Shown: positions 1 to 8,523, numbered from the stretch's first letter. The stretch is 64,000 nt of DNA from Actinotalea sp. Marseille-Q4924 (GCF_916618755.1 NZ_CAKAKB010000001.1:806001-870000); one strand, 5' to 3'. The notes: generated by a model from the letters alone, not told the origin. Numbers and translations: made by a program.

Positions 1-726
1 CTCCACGATGGTGTCCTGCACGGTCACCGTGCGGGCCTCGGTGTCCACGTGCCGGGGTCGTAGCGCGACGAGCTCGCCCCATCGCAGGCCGGTCTCGATG
101 GCCGTCATGACCATGACCGTGAAGCGCGGCGGGATCTGCGCCAGCAGCCGGGTGTACTCATCCGGGGTGAGGGTGCGGGTCCTGGTGGTGATCACCTTCG
201 GAAGGTCGGTCGCCGCGCAGGGGTTGAAGGGGATGATCCGGTCGGCCACGGCTCGGGCGAAGATCGAGTGCAGCATCACGTGGTACTTGACGATGGACCG
301 CGCGGACAGGCCCTTGCGTCGCTTGTCGGCGATCGTCGTGGGTTTGGCCGCCTGGTTGACCCACTCCTGGACCAGGGCAGGCATGATCCGCGCCATTGGG
401 TAGTCCCCGAAGAAGGGGACGAAGTGGATGCGCAGGTTCGAGGCGTACGCGGCGTAGGTGGTGACCTCCAGGTGGCGCGAGGGCAGCCACACGTTCTGGG
501 CATACTCCTTGAAGGTGATGCGTCCGGCCCGTGGGTCGATCCACGTCCCCTCGGCGAGCGCGATCTCGGCGCGGACAGCGGCCTGCATGGCGGCCTTGTC
601 GGTGCTGAAAGTCCCGACGGTGCGCTTGGCTCCTGAGGCGTCGCGGTAGCGGCCCTGGTACCGCTTCTTGCCGTCCTCGGCCCGCCGCACGGTCACCCAC
701 GCCATCTCGACCACCCCGGCCGACAT
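1..726 (-). CDS. Tyrosine site-specific integrase, 3' end beyond window
   Basis: Phage/ICE-type tyrosine recombinase that would integrate and excise the element lying to the left. The 242 visible codons begin with a short basic Arm-type N-terminal domain (VTVRRAEDGKKRYQGRYRD, about residues 10-30). A SAM-like core-binding domain follows (about 65-165). The catalytic domain starts near residue 195, and the motif TGLRWGEL contains the first catalytic Arg. The remaining catalytic residues (HxxR, Tyr) lie beyond position 1, so activity cannot be judged. The start is ATG at 726; an in-frame ATG at 705 (MAWVTVRR) is an alternative. The gene begins about 140 bp from a tRNA-derived attachment site and points away from it, which is the usual layout at an element edge. 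Confidence 0.9.
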   Translation of the reverse strand, partial: MSAGVVEMAWVTVRRAEDGKKRYQGRYRDASGAKRTVGTFSTDKAAMQAAVRAEIALAEGTWIDPRAGRITFKEYAQNVWLPSRHLEVTTYAAYASNLRIHFVPFFGDYPMARIMPALVQEWVNQAAKPTTIADKRRKGLSARSIVKYHVMLHSIFARAVADRIIPFNPCAATDLPKVITTRTRTLTPDEYTRLLAQIPPRFTVMVMTAIETGLRWGELVALRPRHVDTEARTVTVQDTIVE

Positions 727-810
727 GTGGGCCCAATGTGGGCAGACGCCGCCGGGCACTGGCGAACAGCGGCGAACGCCGGCGTACGCGAAACCCATGC
801 TGATGTGGGT
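725..810. repeat. Short direct repeats between integrase and attachment site
   Basis: ATGTGGGC occurs at 725-732 and 736-743, and ATGTGGGT at 803-810. GGCGAAC occurs twice, at 761-767 and 771-777. All lie between the integrase start and the tRNA-derived core (the first copy overlaps the proposed start codon). Arm-type integrase or excisionase binding sites are usually short direct repeats in this position, so that role is inferred; only the repeats themselves are seen. Confidence 0.4.
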
Positions 811-863
811 AGATGCATGCATTGAGCCTACTCAGGCGTCGTCCCCTGGCAAGAGGGCCTGCA

Positions 864-906
864 CTCATAACCCAGAGGTCGCAGGTTCAAATCCTGCCCC
901 CGCTAC
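864..906 (+). other. Attachment site: 3' part of an initiator tRNA (CAU) gene
   Basis: This is the 3' portion of a tRNA. It has an anticodon loop CTCATAA with anticodon CAT at 866-868, the 3' anticodon strand CCC typical of initiator tRNA, a perfect T stem (GCAGG/CCTGC at 881-885 and 891-895) and the 3' acceptor strand ending CCCCGCTAC, with no encoded CCA. The bases before 864 neither complete the anticodon stem nor provide an acceptor 5' strand, so this is not a working tRNA. A duplicated tRNA 3' end beside an integrase is the classic product of integration into a tRNA gene. The intact tRNA should lie to the left, at the far end of the element. Confidence 0.85.
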
Positions 907-1223
907 TCATGACGAAGGCCCGGACCTGATGGTCCGGGCCTTCGTCGTCGGGCACGGAGCCGCGCGCCCCGCGGTCCGTCGTCCCCAGGCGACCTGCCGG
1001 CGCTGGACGAGCAGAGCCGCCACGGCCGCTGTGGGGACCGTGGGGATGTCGTGCCGTGCTTCTCGTCGAACCGGACACGTCCCGTGCCTGCGACGAACAC
1101 CTCACCGTCGGGATCAGGTGATGGGAGTGTGCCTCGGGTGTGTGGCTGGCCACGTACCGGGGCGCCGGAGTGTGGTGCTCGCACCGATGCCTGCGGTGAC
1201 GGTCACGTCAGACCGTGGAGGGC
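907..1223. other. Intergenic stretch before the lipoprotein operon
   Basis: Apart from the hairpin at 911-946 I see no gene here. The open frames in it lack a Shine-Dalgarno sequence and any recognisable domain. The promoter of the downstream operon must lie here, but no convincing -35/-10 pair stands out. Confidence 0.5.
911..946 (+). terminator. Hairpin terminator orphaned from its tRNA
   Basis: There is a perfect 16-bp inverted repeat (911-926 with 931-946) around the loop TGAT, 5 bp after the tRNA fragment. No T-run follows. It probably terminated the original tRNA-fMet transcript and was separated from the intact gene by the integrated element. Confidence 0.75.
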
Positions 1224-2768
1224 ATGAACACGACTCACTTCACCCGCTTGTCGGCCATGTCCGTCGTCTCCGCGATGCTCGTCGCGGGCTGCTCGGGCGG
1301 GGACGACCTCGAGCCCGCGCAGGCGAGCACATCACCTGCCGCCCCTGCGGAGCTACGCCTCGCCTTCACGAGCGGACTTGCTGACGCGCACGTCGAGGCC
1401 CTGCAGGACGCGATCGCGACGCAGGAGGACTCCGGGCTCTCGATGACCGTCGACCAGTCCGCGGACGTCCAGCACACCCGCGACGGCGAGCAGCGGATCG
1501 TCCAGGCGGTCGCCGACGGCACCATCGACCTGGCGGTGGTCGGTGCGCGGGTGTTCAGTCAGCTGGGCGCGCACGACCTCGACGCGCTCGTCGCCCCGAT
1601 GGTGCTGACCAGCGTCGAAGCCCAGGAGGCGGTCTGGTCGACGGACCTCGTGGACCGGATGCTCGACGGTCTGGGGTCGGTCGGCGTCACCGGTCTCGCC
1701 GCGTTCCCTGGCCCGGTGCGACGCCCTGTCGCCGCGGGTGAACCGCTGATCGGCCGGGCCGACTTCGAGGACGTCCCGTTCTTCGTCTGGGACGGGGACG
1801 TCAGCGAGCTGACCGTCGAGGCGCTCGGAGCCACGGCCGTGGAGGTCACACCCGAGGAGCGCAACGCCGGCATCGAGGACGGGACGATCCACGCCTTCGA
1901 CAACACGCTGCTGTTCATGGCGGACAAGACGGACTGGGCCACCCGGGCGATGTCGTTGAACGTCGGGCTCTGGCCGTCCGTCAGCGTGCTGGTCGCCAAC
2001 CCCGACACCCTCGCGGGTCTGAGCGCCGAGCAGCGCACGGCGCTCCTGGATGTCGTCGAAGCCACCAGCTCGACAGCGTTCGACCGGCTGCCCGACGAGC
2101 AGGAGCTCGTCGACCAGGCCTGTGCCAACGGCTTCACCTTCGGTCTCGCCCCGGCGGAGGAGCTGGCCCACATCAGGGCCGCGGTCGAGCCAGTCCACGA
2201 ACGTCTCCGCGCCGACGACACGGTCGCTCTGTACCTCGACGAGATCGAGGCCCTGACCCGTGACGTCGAGACCGAGCTGCCCACCGTGCCCGACGGCTGC
2301 GACGGCACGACAGGGCCCGGTGGTGACACGGCGGAGCCGGGTGCGGCCCCGGCCGGGGCACCGACGGAGCTCGACGGGACCTACGCGATCACCTGGACGG
2401 TCGAGGACCTGACCGAGGCCCTGGGCGGGGAGGACAACCCCACCGCTGAGCAGGACGCACGCAACAACGCGGGCACCATCCAGCTGACCTTCGACCGCGG
2501 GCGTTACGACCTGGTCTACACGGCACTCGGCGACTCCTGCCCCGGCACGTTCATCGTGGACGGCGACCGCGTCGTCCTCACCGCCACCACCGTGCCGAGC
2601 GAGTGGGACTGCGGGGACGGGCTGGGGCAGACGGTGGCGGACGCAGCATGGCGCCTGGCCGACGGCGACCTGACGTTGTCGGACTGGGAGCTCTCGCCGA
2701 CGCCCGACGTCGGGTGGTTCACGCGCGCCCTGCTCGGGACCAAGCCGCTCGAGCGGCTGGAGGAGTAG
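1224..2768 (+). CDS. TRAP-type substrate-binding lipoprotein with extra C-terminal domain (1)
   Basis: Predicted surface-anchored ligand-binding protein of the DctP type. A lipoprotein signal peptide ends at the lipobox LVAGC (Cys23). The DctP-like domain covers about residues 38-350. After a Gly/Ala/Pro linker, about 130 C-terminal residues form a separate beta-rich domain starting near LDGTYAITWT, with two Cys (in SCPGTF and DCGDG) that could form a disulfide. No DctQ/DctM transporter genes are nearby; sensor kinases follow instead, so a sensing role is inferred. ATG 1224 is preferred because it gives a clean signal peptide. GTG 1215 is in frame but has no ribosome site, and the GGAGG before 1224 is unusually close. 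It is a paralogue of the next gene. Confidence 0.82.
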   Translation: MNTTHFTRLSAMSVVSAMLVAGCSGGDDLEPAQASTSPAAPAELRLAFTSGLADAHVEALQDAIATQEDSGLSMTVDQSADVQHTRDGEQRIVQAVADGTIDLAVVGARVFSQLGAHDLDALVAPMVLTSVEAQEAVWSTDLVDRMLDGLGSVGVTGLAAFPGPVRRPVAAGEPLIGRADFEDVPFFVWDGDVSELTVEALGATAVEVTPEERNAGIEDGTIHAFDNTLLFMADKTDWATRAMSLNVGLWPSVSVLVANPDTLAGLSAEQRTALLDVVEATSSTAFDRLPDEQELVDQACANGFTFGLAPAEELAHIRAAVEPVHERLRADDTVALYLDEIEALTRDVETELPTVPDGCDGTTGPGGDTAEPGAAPAGAPTELDGTYAITWTVEDLTEALGGEDNPTAEQDARNNAGTIQLTFDRGRYDLVYTALGDSCPGTFIVDGDRVVLTATTVPSEWDCGDGLGQTVADAAWRLADGDLTLSDWELSPTPDVGWFTRALLGTKPLERLEE

Positions 2769-2805
2769 CCTCGTGGTCACTTCCGCGTGCCCGAGAGAGG
2801 TCACC

Positions 2806-4311
2806 GTGCCGGGCGGAGCATCGCGGTCGCTCGGCCCCGTGGTCGTGGGGCTGGCGACCACACTCCTCGCAGCCGGGTGTGGTGCGCCCGGCGGCATCTC
2901 CCAGGCCGGCTTCGCCGCGCCGAGCGTCCGTCTCACGCTCGGGGTCGCGGATCCGCCCGGGTTCTACTCCTGGACCCTCGCCGAGGAGTTCGCCCGGCGG
3001 GTGGCGTCGGAGACCGACGGCGCGATCGAGATCGAGGTGACGCAGGGCGACGAGATCAGGGGCTGGAACCAGGCCCTGGCCCGGCGCGCGGTCGACGGCG
3101 ACCTGGACCTCACCCTGCTTCCCGCCCAGACCTGGGACGTGCTCGACGTCCCATCGCTGACGGCGCTCTACGTCCCCTTCCTCGTGCGCGACGAGGAGCA
3201 CCTCGACGCTCTCGCGACCGGCGACGTGGCCGACGAGCTCCTGGCCGGACTCGACGGGAGCGGCGTCACCGGTCTCGGGCTCCTGCCCGGCGGCATGCGG
3301 CACTTCTTCGCGGATGGTGCGCCGCCCGTCGTCCCGGACGATCTCGACGGGGTGGGTGTGCGGTCCGCCCTGTCGACGACGGTCTGGTCGATGATCGAGG
3401 CCTTCGGAGGTTCTCCGGACGACCCGAACGGGGCCGAGGTCGGCGAGGAGCTGAGAGCCGGCCGCGTCACCGTCCTCGACAGCATGTTCGCGCTGGCGGA
3501 CGGCCCCCTCGGGGCGCCGGCCGCGGCCGGCGACGTGGCGCCCTACCCCCTGGCCTTCACGCTGGTCGTCAACGACGGACGCCTCCAGCGGTTGCCGGTC
3601 GGACATCGGCAAGCCCTGCGGGACGCCGCGGTGGACACGACGGCCTGGGCCGCGAGCACCCGCCCGTCGGAGGCCCAGGAGGCGCAGGAGCTGTGCGAGC
3701 GGGCCCCCCGGGCAAAGGTCGTGCTGGCCGGCCCCGACGCGGTCCGGTCCTGGAAGGACGCGGCCGCAGACGTCGTCGGCGGGCTGCGGGCGGACCCGGC
3801 CGTGGACGCCCTCGCCGAACGCATCGACGCCCTCGCCGACCGGACCGAGCCGGCACCGGCGGTGCGGCCGTGCCACGGCGCCGAGGTCGACGCGGACGGC
3901 GACGCCGGGTCCTCGACGGACGGACAGAGCGCCAACATCCCGGTCGACTTCCCCGAAGGTGTCTACCGGAAGGAGATCACCGCCGAGGAGCTGATCGACG
4001 TCGGGGTCACCGCCGCGGATGCGCACGCCCACGCGGGCGTCTGGATGATGGTGATCCGCGACGGACGGTACGGACCCGAGGACGACCAGGAATGTCCCGG
4101 CAGCACCTACGACGTCGTCGACGGACGCATCGTGGTCACCCTCGGTCCGGAAGGACCGGGCTGCGGCGAAGCAGCGGGGCAGGTGCTGTACTCGGCGGGC
4201 TGGCGTCTCGACGGCGACCAGCTCATGCTCACCGATGTGCGGTCGGGCCATGGCAGCGACCTGCTCATCACGGGCATCTTCGGCTCGACTGCCTGGACCC
4301 GGCTCGAGTGA
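2806..4311 (+). CDS. TRAP-type substrate-binding lipoprotein with extra C-terminal domain (2)
   Basis: Second DctP-like lipoprotein. The signal peptide ends at the lipobox LLAAGC (Cys25). The ligand-binding domain (about 40-350) opens with VRLTLGVADPPGF and includes the family-like IEIEVTQGDEIRGW. A C-terminal domain of about 125 residues matches the one in the upstream protein, with Cys in ECPGST and GCGEAA. GTG 2806 is chosen because AGAGAGG lies 6 bp upstream and the signal peptide starts there; GTG 2773 is a longer in-frame option. The stop overlaps the start of the kinase gene by 4 bp, so the two are co-translated. With no membrane transporter partners present, it probably presents a ligand to the following kinases. 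Confidence 0.82.
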   Translation: MPGGASRSLGPVVVGLATTLLAAGCGAPGGISQAGFAAPSVRLTLGVADPPGFYSWTLAEEFARRVASETDGAIEIEVTQGDEIRGWNQALARRAVDGDLDLTLLPAQTWDVLDVPSLTALYVPFLVRDEEHLDALATGDVADELLAGLDGSGVTGLGLLPGGMRHFFADGAPPVVPDDLDGVGVRSALSTTVWSMIEAFGGSPDDPNGAEVGEELRAGRVTVLDSMFALADGPLGAPAAAGDVAPYPLAFTLVVNDGRLQRLPVGHRQALRDAAVDTTAWAASTRPSEAQEAQELCERAPRAKVVLAGPDAVRSWKDAAADVVGGLRADPAVDALAERIDALADRTEPAPAVRPCHGAEVDADGDAGSSTDGQSANIPVDFPEGVYRKEITAEELIDVGVTAADAHAHAGVWMMVIRDGRYGPEDDQECPGSTYDVVDGRIVVTLGPEGPGCGEAAGQVLYSAGWRLDGDQLMLTDVRSGHGSDLLITGIFGSTAWTRLE

Positions 4312-5660
4312 ACGACCTGGTCGCCCTCGCCGTCGGCGCTGCGTGGATCGCGGCGCTCGTCGTCGGGCGCGGCCGTCGCACGTTCGCGGTGCTCGCCGGG
4401 CTCGCCGCTCTCGCGTGGTTTGCGAGCCTGGCACTGCCGGTGGCCGTGCTCTGGCACCGCGGGCCCCTGGTCCACGTCCTCCTCGCCGGTGGGACCTGGC
4501 TGCCCCGCTCTCGGACGGCCCGCTCCGTCGTCGCCGCCGGCTATGCCGCGGCACTGACGCCGTGGCCGTGGGCCCGGCCATGGCTTGCCACGACGCTGGC
4601 CCTGGGGATCCTCCTCGCAGCGGCCGTCGAGCGTCGTCGACGCCGGGAGTCACCCGGGGCGAGCCCCTGGCGCGCCGCAACCGCCCTGGCATCCCTGTCC
4701 TTCGCGGCACCGCCGCTGCTCGCGTCAGCCGGCCTGTCGCGGAGCTGGGCCGTCCCCGTGCTGCTCGGATACGCCCTGACCCAGGCGCTCGTCATCGCCC
4801 TGCTCGTGGCGGCGGTCCGCCCCGGGTCGCCGCCGTGGGCAACGGACATCGCCGTCGAGCTCGGCGAGGCACCGCACGAGCGACTGCTGCAGGCGCTCGC
4901 GACGACCAGCAGGGACCCACGGACCGTCCTCGAGCAGGCGGAGATCGCGCGCGCGGCGGCTGACGAGCTGCACCGTCGGCTGGCGAGGCGTCAGGAGCGG
5001 CTCGCGGCGACCCTGGTGGAGATCGAAGGGTCGCGGCGTCGTCTCGAACGTGTGGACGCGCAGGAGCGTGGTGCGATCCGACGCGCCCTCGACGAGGTCG
5101 CGGTCGTCAGGCTGGAGAACGCCGTGAGTCAGCTGGAGGCGTTGGCCGGCGACGCCTCGACCTCGTCCGCGAGCACCGACCCTGTCGTCCGCGCGCTGCA
5201 CCACCTGCGCCTCGCCATCGCCGAGATCGACGGGCTGGGTGCAGGACTGGCACCCGAGGCGCTGGCCGCGGGGCTCGGCACCGCGCTCGCGCGCCTCGTC
5301 GCGGCGACGCCGGCCGAGGTGTCCCTGGAGGTGCCCGACGGGACGTCGTGGGACGCGGTGCCGCCGCGGGTCGCTGCCTGCGTGTACTACGTCGCGGCGG
5401 AGGCCCTCGCCAACGTGGTGAAGCACGCCGAGGCACGTGCGGTGCGGGTGCGTCTGCGCGTCGACGACCCGGTCGACGGTGTCGTGGAGATGGTTGTCAG
5501 CGACGACGGCACGGGCCTGCTCGGCACGCCGGGCGCCGGCCTTACCGGCCTGCGGGACCGGGCCAGGGAGGTCGGCGGTCGCGTGGAGATCGACTCGCGC
5601 CCAGGTCGGGGGACGAGGGTCAGCCTCACGGTGCCCGTCCGAGAGGCGGTACGGACGTGA
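4308..5660 (+). CDS. Membrane histidine-kinase-like protein lacking the phospho-accepting His
   Basis: 450-residue NarL-family sensor-kinase homologue. About six hydrophobic segments occupy residues 1-170, then a helical linker rich in Arg/Glu. The dimerisation region reads QERGAIRRALDEVAVVRL. The usual motif here is ERxRIARDLHDGxxQRL, so the acceptor His is replaced by Asp262 and the following Asp by Glu. The C-terminal ATPase domain is intact: N box EALANVVKHA (Asn369), DDGTGL near residue 400, GLTGLRDRAREVGG and a final GRGTRVSLTVP. It should bind ATP but cannot autophosphorylate in the usual way. It overlaps the genes on both sides by 4 bp. The next gene encodes a kinase with the reciprocal defect. 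Confidence 0.88.
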   Translation: MNDLVALAVGAAWIAALVVGRGRRTFAVLAGLAALAWFASLALPVAVLWHRGPLVHVLLAGGTWLPRSRTARSVVAAGYAAALTPWPWARPWLATTLALGILLAAAVERRRRRESPGASPWRAATALASLSFAAPPLLASAGLSRSWAVPVLLGYALTQALVIALLVAAVRPGSPPWATDIAVELGEAPHERLLQALATTSRDPRTVLEQAEIARAAADELHRRLARRQERLAATLVEIEGSRRRLERVDAQERGAIRRALDEVAVVRLENAVSQLEALAGDASTSSASTDPVVRALHHLRLAIAEIDGLGAGLAPEALAAGLGTALARLVAATPAEVSLEVPDGTSWDAVPPRVAACVYYVAAEALANVVKHAEARAVRVRLRVDDPVDGVVEMVVSDDGTGLLGTPGAGLTGLRDRAREVGGRVEIDSRPGRGTRVSLTVPVREAVRT

Positions 5661-7429
5661 CTCGGACCGTCCCGCCCGACTGGGTGACCGTGGTCGTCGC
5701 GGTGCTGGCGACCGTCCTGACGATCTCAGTGGCGGCGTTCACCCTGCAGCTGATCCCTGATGACCTCGCCGGGAGCCCTGCTTCCCTGGAATGGCTCTCC
5801 TCCGGGGGCCAGCGAGCCGCGTTCCTGACCGCCCTCGTCAGCCTCTCCTGCGCGGCGTTGATGGCAACGGTGGCCGGCGGCCGCGCGGCCTCGCCCGACG
5901 TGGCACTCGCCACGACGGTCGCGGCGGTGGGCTGGGCTTCCCTGGCCCCGGCGCTGTGGGCGACCACGCCGTGGGTGCGCGGCGCCGGCCTCGCGCTCAC
6001 GAGCCTGCTGCCCGCTGCCCTGCTGCACCTCGCGCTGGCCAGCCGCGCCCAACAGGCGACTGCTGCGGTGGAGCAGCGCACGAGGCTCACCGCGACCGTC
6101 GCCTACCTGGTGCTCGGTGCGTCGGGACTGCTGACAGCTCTCTCGCGAGACCCCTTCTCGGACGTCGGTTGTCTCGTCCGGTGCGAATCGGTGACCCCTG
6201 TCCTCGACGCGCCTCGGCTGGCTCACGCCTCCGGCGTCGCACTCCTCGTGCTGATGGGGTCGGTCGCCGCGAGCGCCTCTGCGGTGGCATCGGTGGACGC
6301 GCGGGCGGATCGCCTCCCATCCCGGGTGACGCAGCTGGTGCTCGCCCTGACCGCTGCCGTCGAGGCCGCATGGGCCTGGTGGCCGGGCTCACGGGTGGTC
6401 GGAGGTCCGCTTCCTCGGGACTCCGCGCACCTGCTGGTGACGCGCGCCGGGGCCCTTGCGCTTCTCGCGGGATGCCTGACCGCCGGGGTGCTGCTCCGCC
6501 TGAGGCGGCGCGCGGCACTGCGGCGCCTTGCACGGGAGATCACGGAGGTGACGCCGCCGACGACGGTGAGCGAGGTCGTCGCCGCCCGCCTGGGCGACCC
6601 GCGAGCGCGTCTGGACTACTTCGTCGCAGGCGACGAGGTCTGGGTCGACGAGGACGGTCGACCCTCGGAGCCGCCGCAGGACGATCCCGCGCGACGGAGC
6701 GCGTTGCTCCGTCGCGGGGGTGACGTGGTGGCGCGGCTGACCACGGCCGGCCCGCGGTCGCGCGCCGGGGACCTGCAGGACGCACTAGGTCCTGCCGCAC
6801 TCCTCGCGCTCGAGGCCGAGCGGACCCGTGCCGAGCAGATGCTCCGACTCGGCCACCTGACGGAGAGCCGCCGGAGCACCGTCCGGACGGCGGACCTCGC
6901 GCGCCGACGGGCCGAGCGCGACCTGCACGACGGCGCGCAGCACCTGCTGCTCGCCGCTTCCTTCGCACTCCAGGAGGCGCTCCGGCTCGCGCGCTCGGCG
7001 GGTCGCCCCGACCGCGCGGAGCGGTTGGCGACCGTCGCCTCCGAGGTGTCGGAGGCCGCCCGGGAGATACGGGACGTCGCCCACGGGATCTACCCGGTGC
7101 TGCTCGGCGACTCCGGACTGGTGCCGGCGCTCGAGGGGCTCGCGCGGGAGAGCGAGGGCGTCGTGACCCTGGACGCCACGCCTGTGCCCCGCGTGGACCC
7201 CTCGGTCGAGCTGACGGCGTACCTCGTCGCTGCGGCGGCGGTCCGTGCTGCCGGGGCCGGGCAGGTCCGACTGGCCGTCAGCCATGACGACGACACCCTC
7301 CGGCTGACCGTCGTCGGCGTGCCGCTCGACGACCACGACGTGCGCCCGCTGGTCGATCGCTCAGGAGCACTGGGCGGCACCATGGAGGGCATGGAGGCCA
7401 CCTGGCACCTGGAGCTCCCGTGCGCGTAG
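5657..7429 (+). CDS. Membrane histidine-kinase-like protein with His but degenerate ATPase domain
   Basis: 590-residue protein. About eight transmembrane segments (residues 10-290) are followed by a GAF-sized linker (about 300-390). The dimerisation domain has a canonical acceptor motif, [17 protein letters not shown] (His424). The C-terminal region aligns with the HATPase fold but lacks its key residues. The N box has become [13 protein letters not shown], with no Glu or Asn. The DxGxG motif has become [10 protein letters not shown], and the GTGLxG lid is missing; only [10 protein letters not shown] resembles the family. It should therefore accept phosphate but not bind ATP. It starts at GTG in a 4-bp overlap with the preceding ATPase-competent gene and overlaps the response regulator by 10 bp. 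Confidence 0.88.
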   Translation: MTRTVPPDWVTVVVAVLATVLTISVAAFTLQLIPDDLAGSPASLEWLSSGGQRAAFLTALVSLSCAALMATVAGGRAASPDVALATTVAAVGWASLAPALWATTPWVRGAGLALTSLLPAALLHLALASRAQQATAAVEQRTRLTATVAYLVLGASGLLTALSRDPFSDVGCLVRCESVTPVLDAPRLAHASGVALLVLMGSVAASASAVASVDARADRLPSRVTQLVLALTAAVEAAWAWWPGSRVVGGPLPRDSAHLLVTRAGALALLAGCLTAGVLLRLRRRAALRRLAREITEVTPPTTVSEVVAARLGDPRARLDYFVAGDEVWVDEDGRPSEPPQDDPARRSALLRRGGDVVARLTTAGPRSRAGDLQDALGPAALLALEAERTRAEQMLRLGHLTESRRSTVRTADLARRRAERDLHDGAQHLLLAASFALQEALRLARSAGRPDRAERLATVASEVSEAAREIRDVAHGIYPVLLGDSGLVPALEGLARESEGVVTLDATPVPRVDPSVELTAYLVAAAAVRAAGAGQVRLAVSHDDDTLRLTVVGVPLDDHDVRPLVDRSGALGGTMEGMEATWHLELPCA

Positions 7430-8079
7430 TCGTGGCCGAGGACAGCCTGCTGACACGGGAGGGCATCGTGCACGTCCTGGCACGGGCGGGCAACGAGGTC
7501 ACCGCTCAGGTCGGTGACGCCGAGGCGCTGCTCGCGGCGGTGGCCGTCGATGCTCCCGACCTCGTGATCGTGGATGTCCGGATGCCACCCACGCACACGA
7601 CCGAAGGCATCGAGGCCGCACGCGCGATCCTGGGTGCACATCCCGGCGTCGCGGTGCTGGTCCTCTCGCAGTACATCGAGCCCGGGTACGCCCTCACGCT
7701 CCTCCAGGAGCGTCCCGACGGCGTGGGATACCTGCTCAAGGAGCGGATCTCCGACGCGGCCGTCCTCGTCGACGCCGTGCACCGGCTCACCGAGGGCGAG
7801 TCCCTCGTCGACCCCACCATCGTCCGGACCCTCATGCGGCGGCAGCGGGACCCAGGACCGCTCGCCGGGCTGTCGGAGCGCGAGGTCGAGGTGCTCGCCC
7901 TCGTCGCGGAGGGTCTCTCGAACAAGGCCATTGCCGAGCGGCTGTTCATCACCGAACGGACCGTCGAGGCCCACCTCACACGGATCCTCCCCAAGCTCGG
8001 TCTGCGGGCCGGACCCGATGTGCACCGTCGGGTGCTCGCGGCGCTCGCCTTCGTCAAGGGCTCCCGACCGGCGGAGTGA
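7420..8079 (+). CDS. NarL/LuxR-family response regulator
   Basis: 219-residue DNA-binding response regulator. The receiver domain has acidic residues Glu7/Asp8, phospho-acceptor Asp52 in VIVDVRMPP and the switch Lys in YLLKERIS. The LuxR helix-turn-helix lies near residues 148-205 ([15 protein letters not shown], then [19 protein letters not shown]). It is the last gene of the lipoprotein-kinase operon and overlaps the His-bearing kinase by 10 bp, so it is the expected phosphate acceptor of the split kinase pair. Its DNA targets are not visible. Confidence 0.93.
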   Translation: MRVVVAEDSLLTREGIVHVLARAGNEVTAQVGDAEALLAAVAVDAPDLVIVDVRMPPTHTTEGIEAARAILGAHPGVAVLVLSQYIEPGYALTLLQERPDGVGYLLKERISDAAVLVDAVHRLTEGESLVDPTIVRTLMRRQRDPGPLAGLSEREVEVLALVAEGLSNKAIAERLFITERTVEAHLTRILPKLGLRAGPDVHRRVLAALAFVKGSRPAE

Positions 8080-8247
8080 CCTGCGGGCCCGGCCTCGGTT
8101 CGCGGGCACGGTGAGTCGAGCACGTGCTGGGGAACCCCGATGACTCAGGAACCATGGCCACGAAGCACTGCTCCGACCGGTCCCTCGCGGCAGCGCCTCC
8201 GGAGACCGATGGGATCACCCCCAGGCGCTGGACGGCCACGGCCGCGG

Positions 8248-8390
8248 TCATGCGTGCCGCTGCCACCAGAGGGCTACGGCGGTCCGGTTGGAGCAACCCG
8301 TCACGGCGAAGGTGCCCTCGAGGTGCTTGCGTACGGTGCGAGGCGTGATGCCCGACCGGGTGGCGATCCCCCTTCGGTCAGGTCCTCAAG
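8248..8390 (-). pseudogene. Remnant of a LuxR-type helix-turn-helix
   Basis: On the minus strand a short frame reads ATRSGITPRTVRKHLEGTF followed by AVTGCSNRTAVAL and a stop at 8248-8250. This is the recognition-helix half of a LuxR HTH. The first half is reduced to fragments (EDLTEGG) with an internal deletion, and no receiver or ATPase domain is found upstream. It is a relic and not related in frame to the intact regulator next to it. Confidence 0.6.
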
Positions 8391-8464
8391 CCCCTCGCCC
8401 GCGGGACGGAAGAGTGGTGCTCCTGACCGCCCCGAGGCGCCGGCGGTGCTCCGCCGTCGCGCCA

Positions 8465-8496
8465 GAGCCCGGTCGTCCCTCAGGGCGACCGGGCTC
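8465..8496 (-). terminator. Hairpin downstream of the permease-arcC-fdrA operon
   Basis: An 11-bp perfect inverted repeat (GAGCCCGGTCG at 8465-8475, CGACCGGGCTC at 8486-8496) with a 10-nt loop lies 28 bp after the last stop codon of the minus-strand operon. There is no clear T-run. Confidence 0.6.
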
Positions 8497-8523
8497 CGTG
8501 CGATCAGGGGCGACGCGCGTCCG

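Larger units (their letters stand above)
8080..8523. other. Convergent intergenic stretch with gene relic and terminator
   Basis: This region between two converging operons holds the decayed LuxR remnant (8248-8390) and the hairpin at 8465-8496, described separately. I see no intact gene. Confidence 0.6.

Noticed and set aside
835-906. A complete tRNA gene with anticodon CAT
   Set aside because: Only the anticodon loop, 3' anticodon strand, T arm and 3' acceptor strand are present. The bases upstream give no acceptor 5' strand, D arm or matching anticodon stem.
1224-4311. A TRAP transporter operon
   Set aside because: No DctQ or DctM membrane subunits are found. The membrane genes that follow are kinase homologues.
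1353-4710. Long minus-strand open frames opposite the lipoprotein genes
   Set aside because: Composition is typical of antisense GC-rich frames, without signal peptides, motifs or ribosome sites. The plus-strand genes have all of these.
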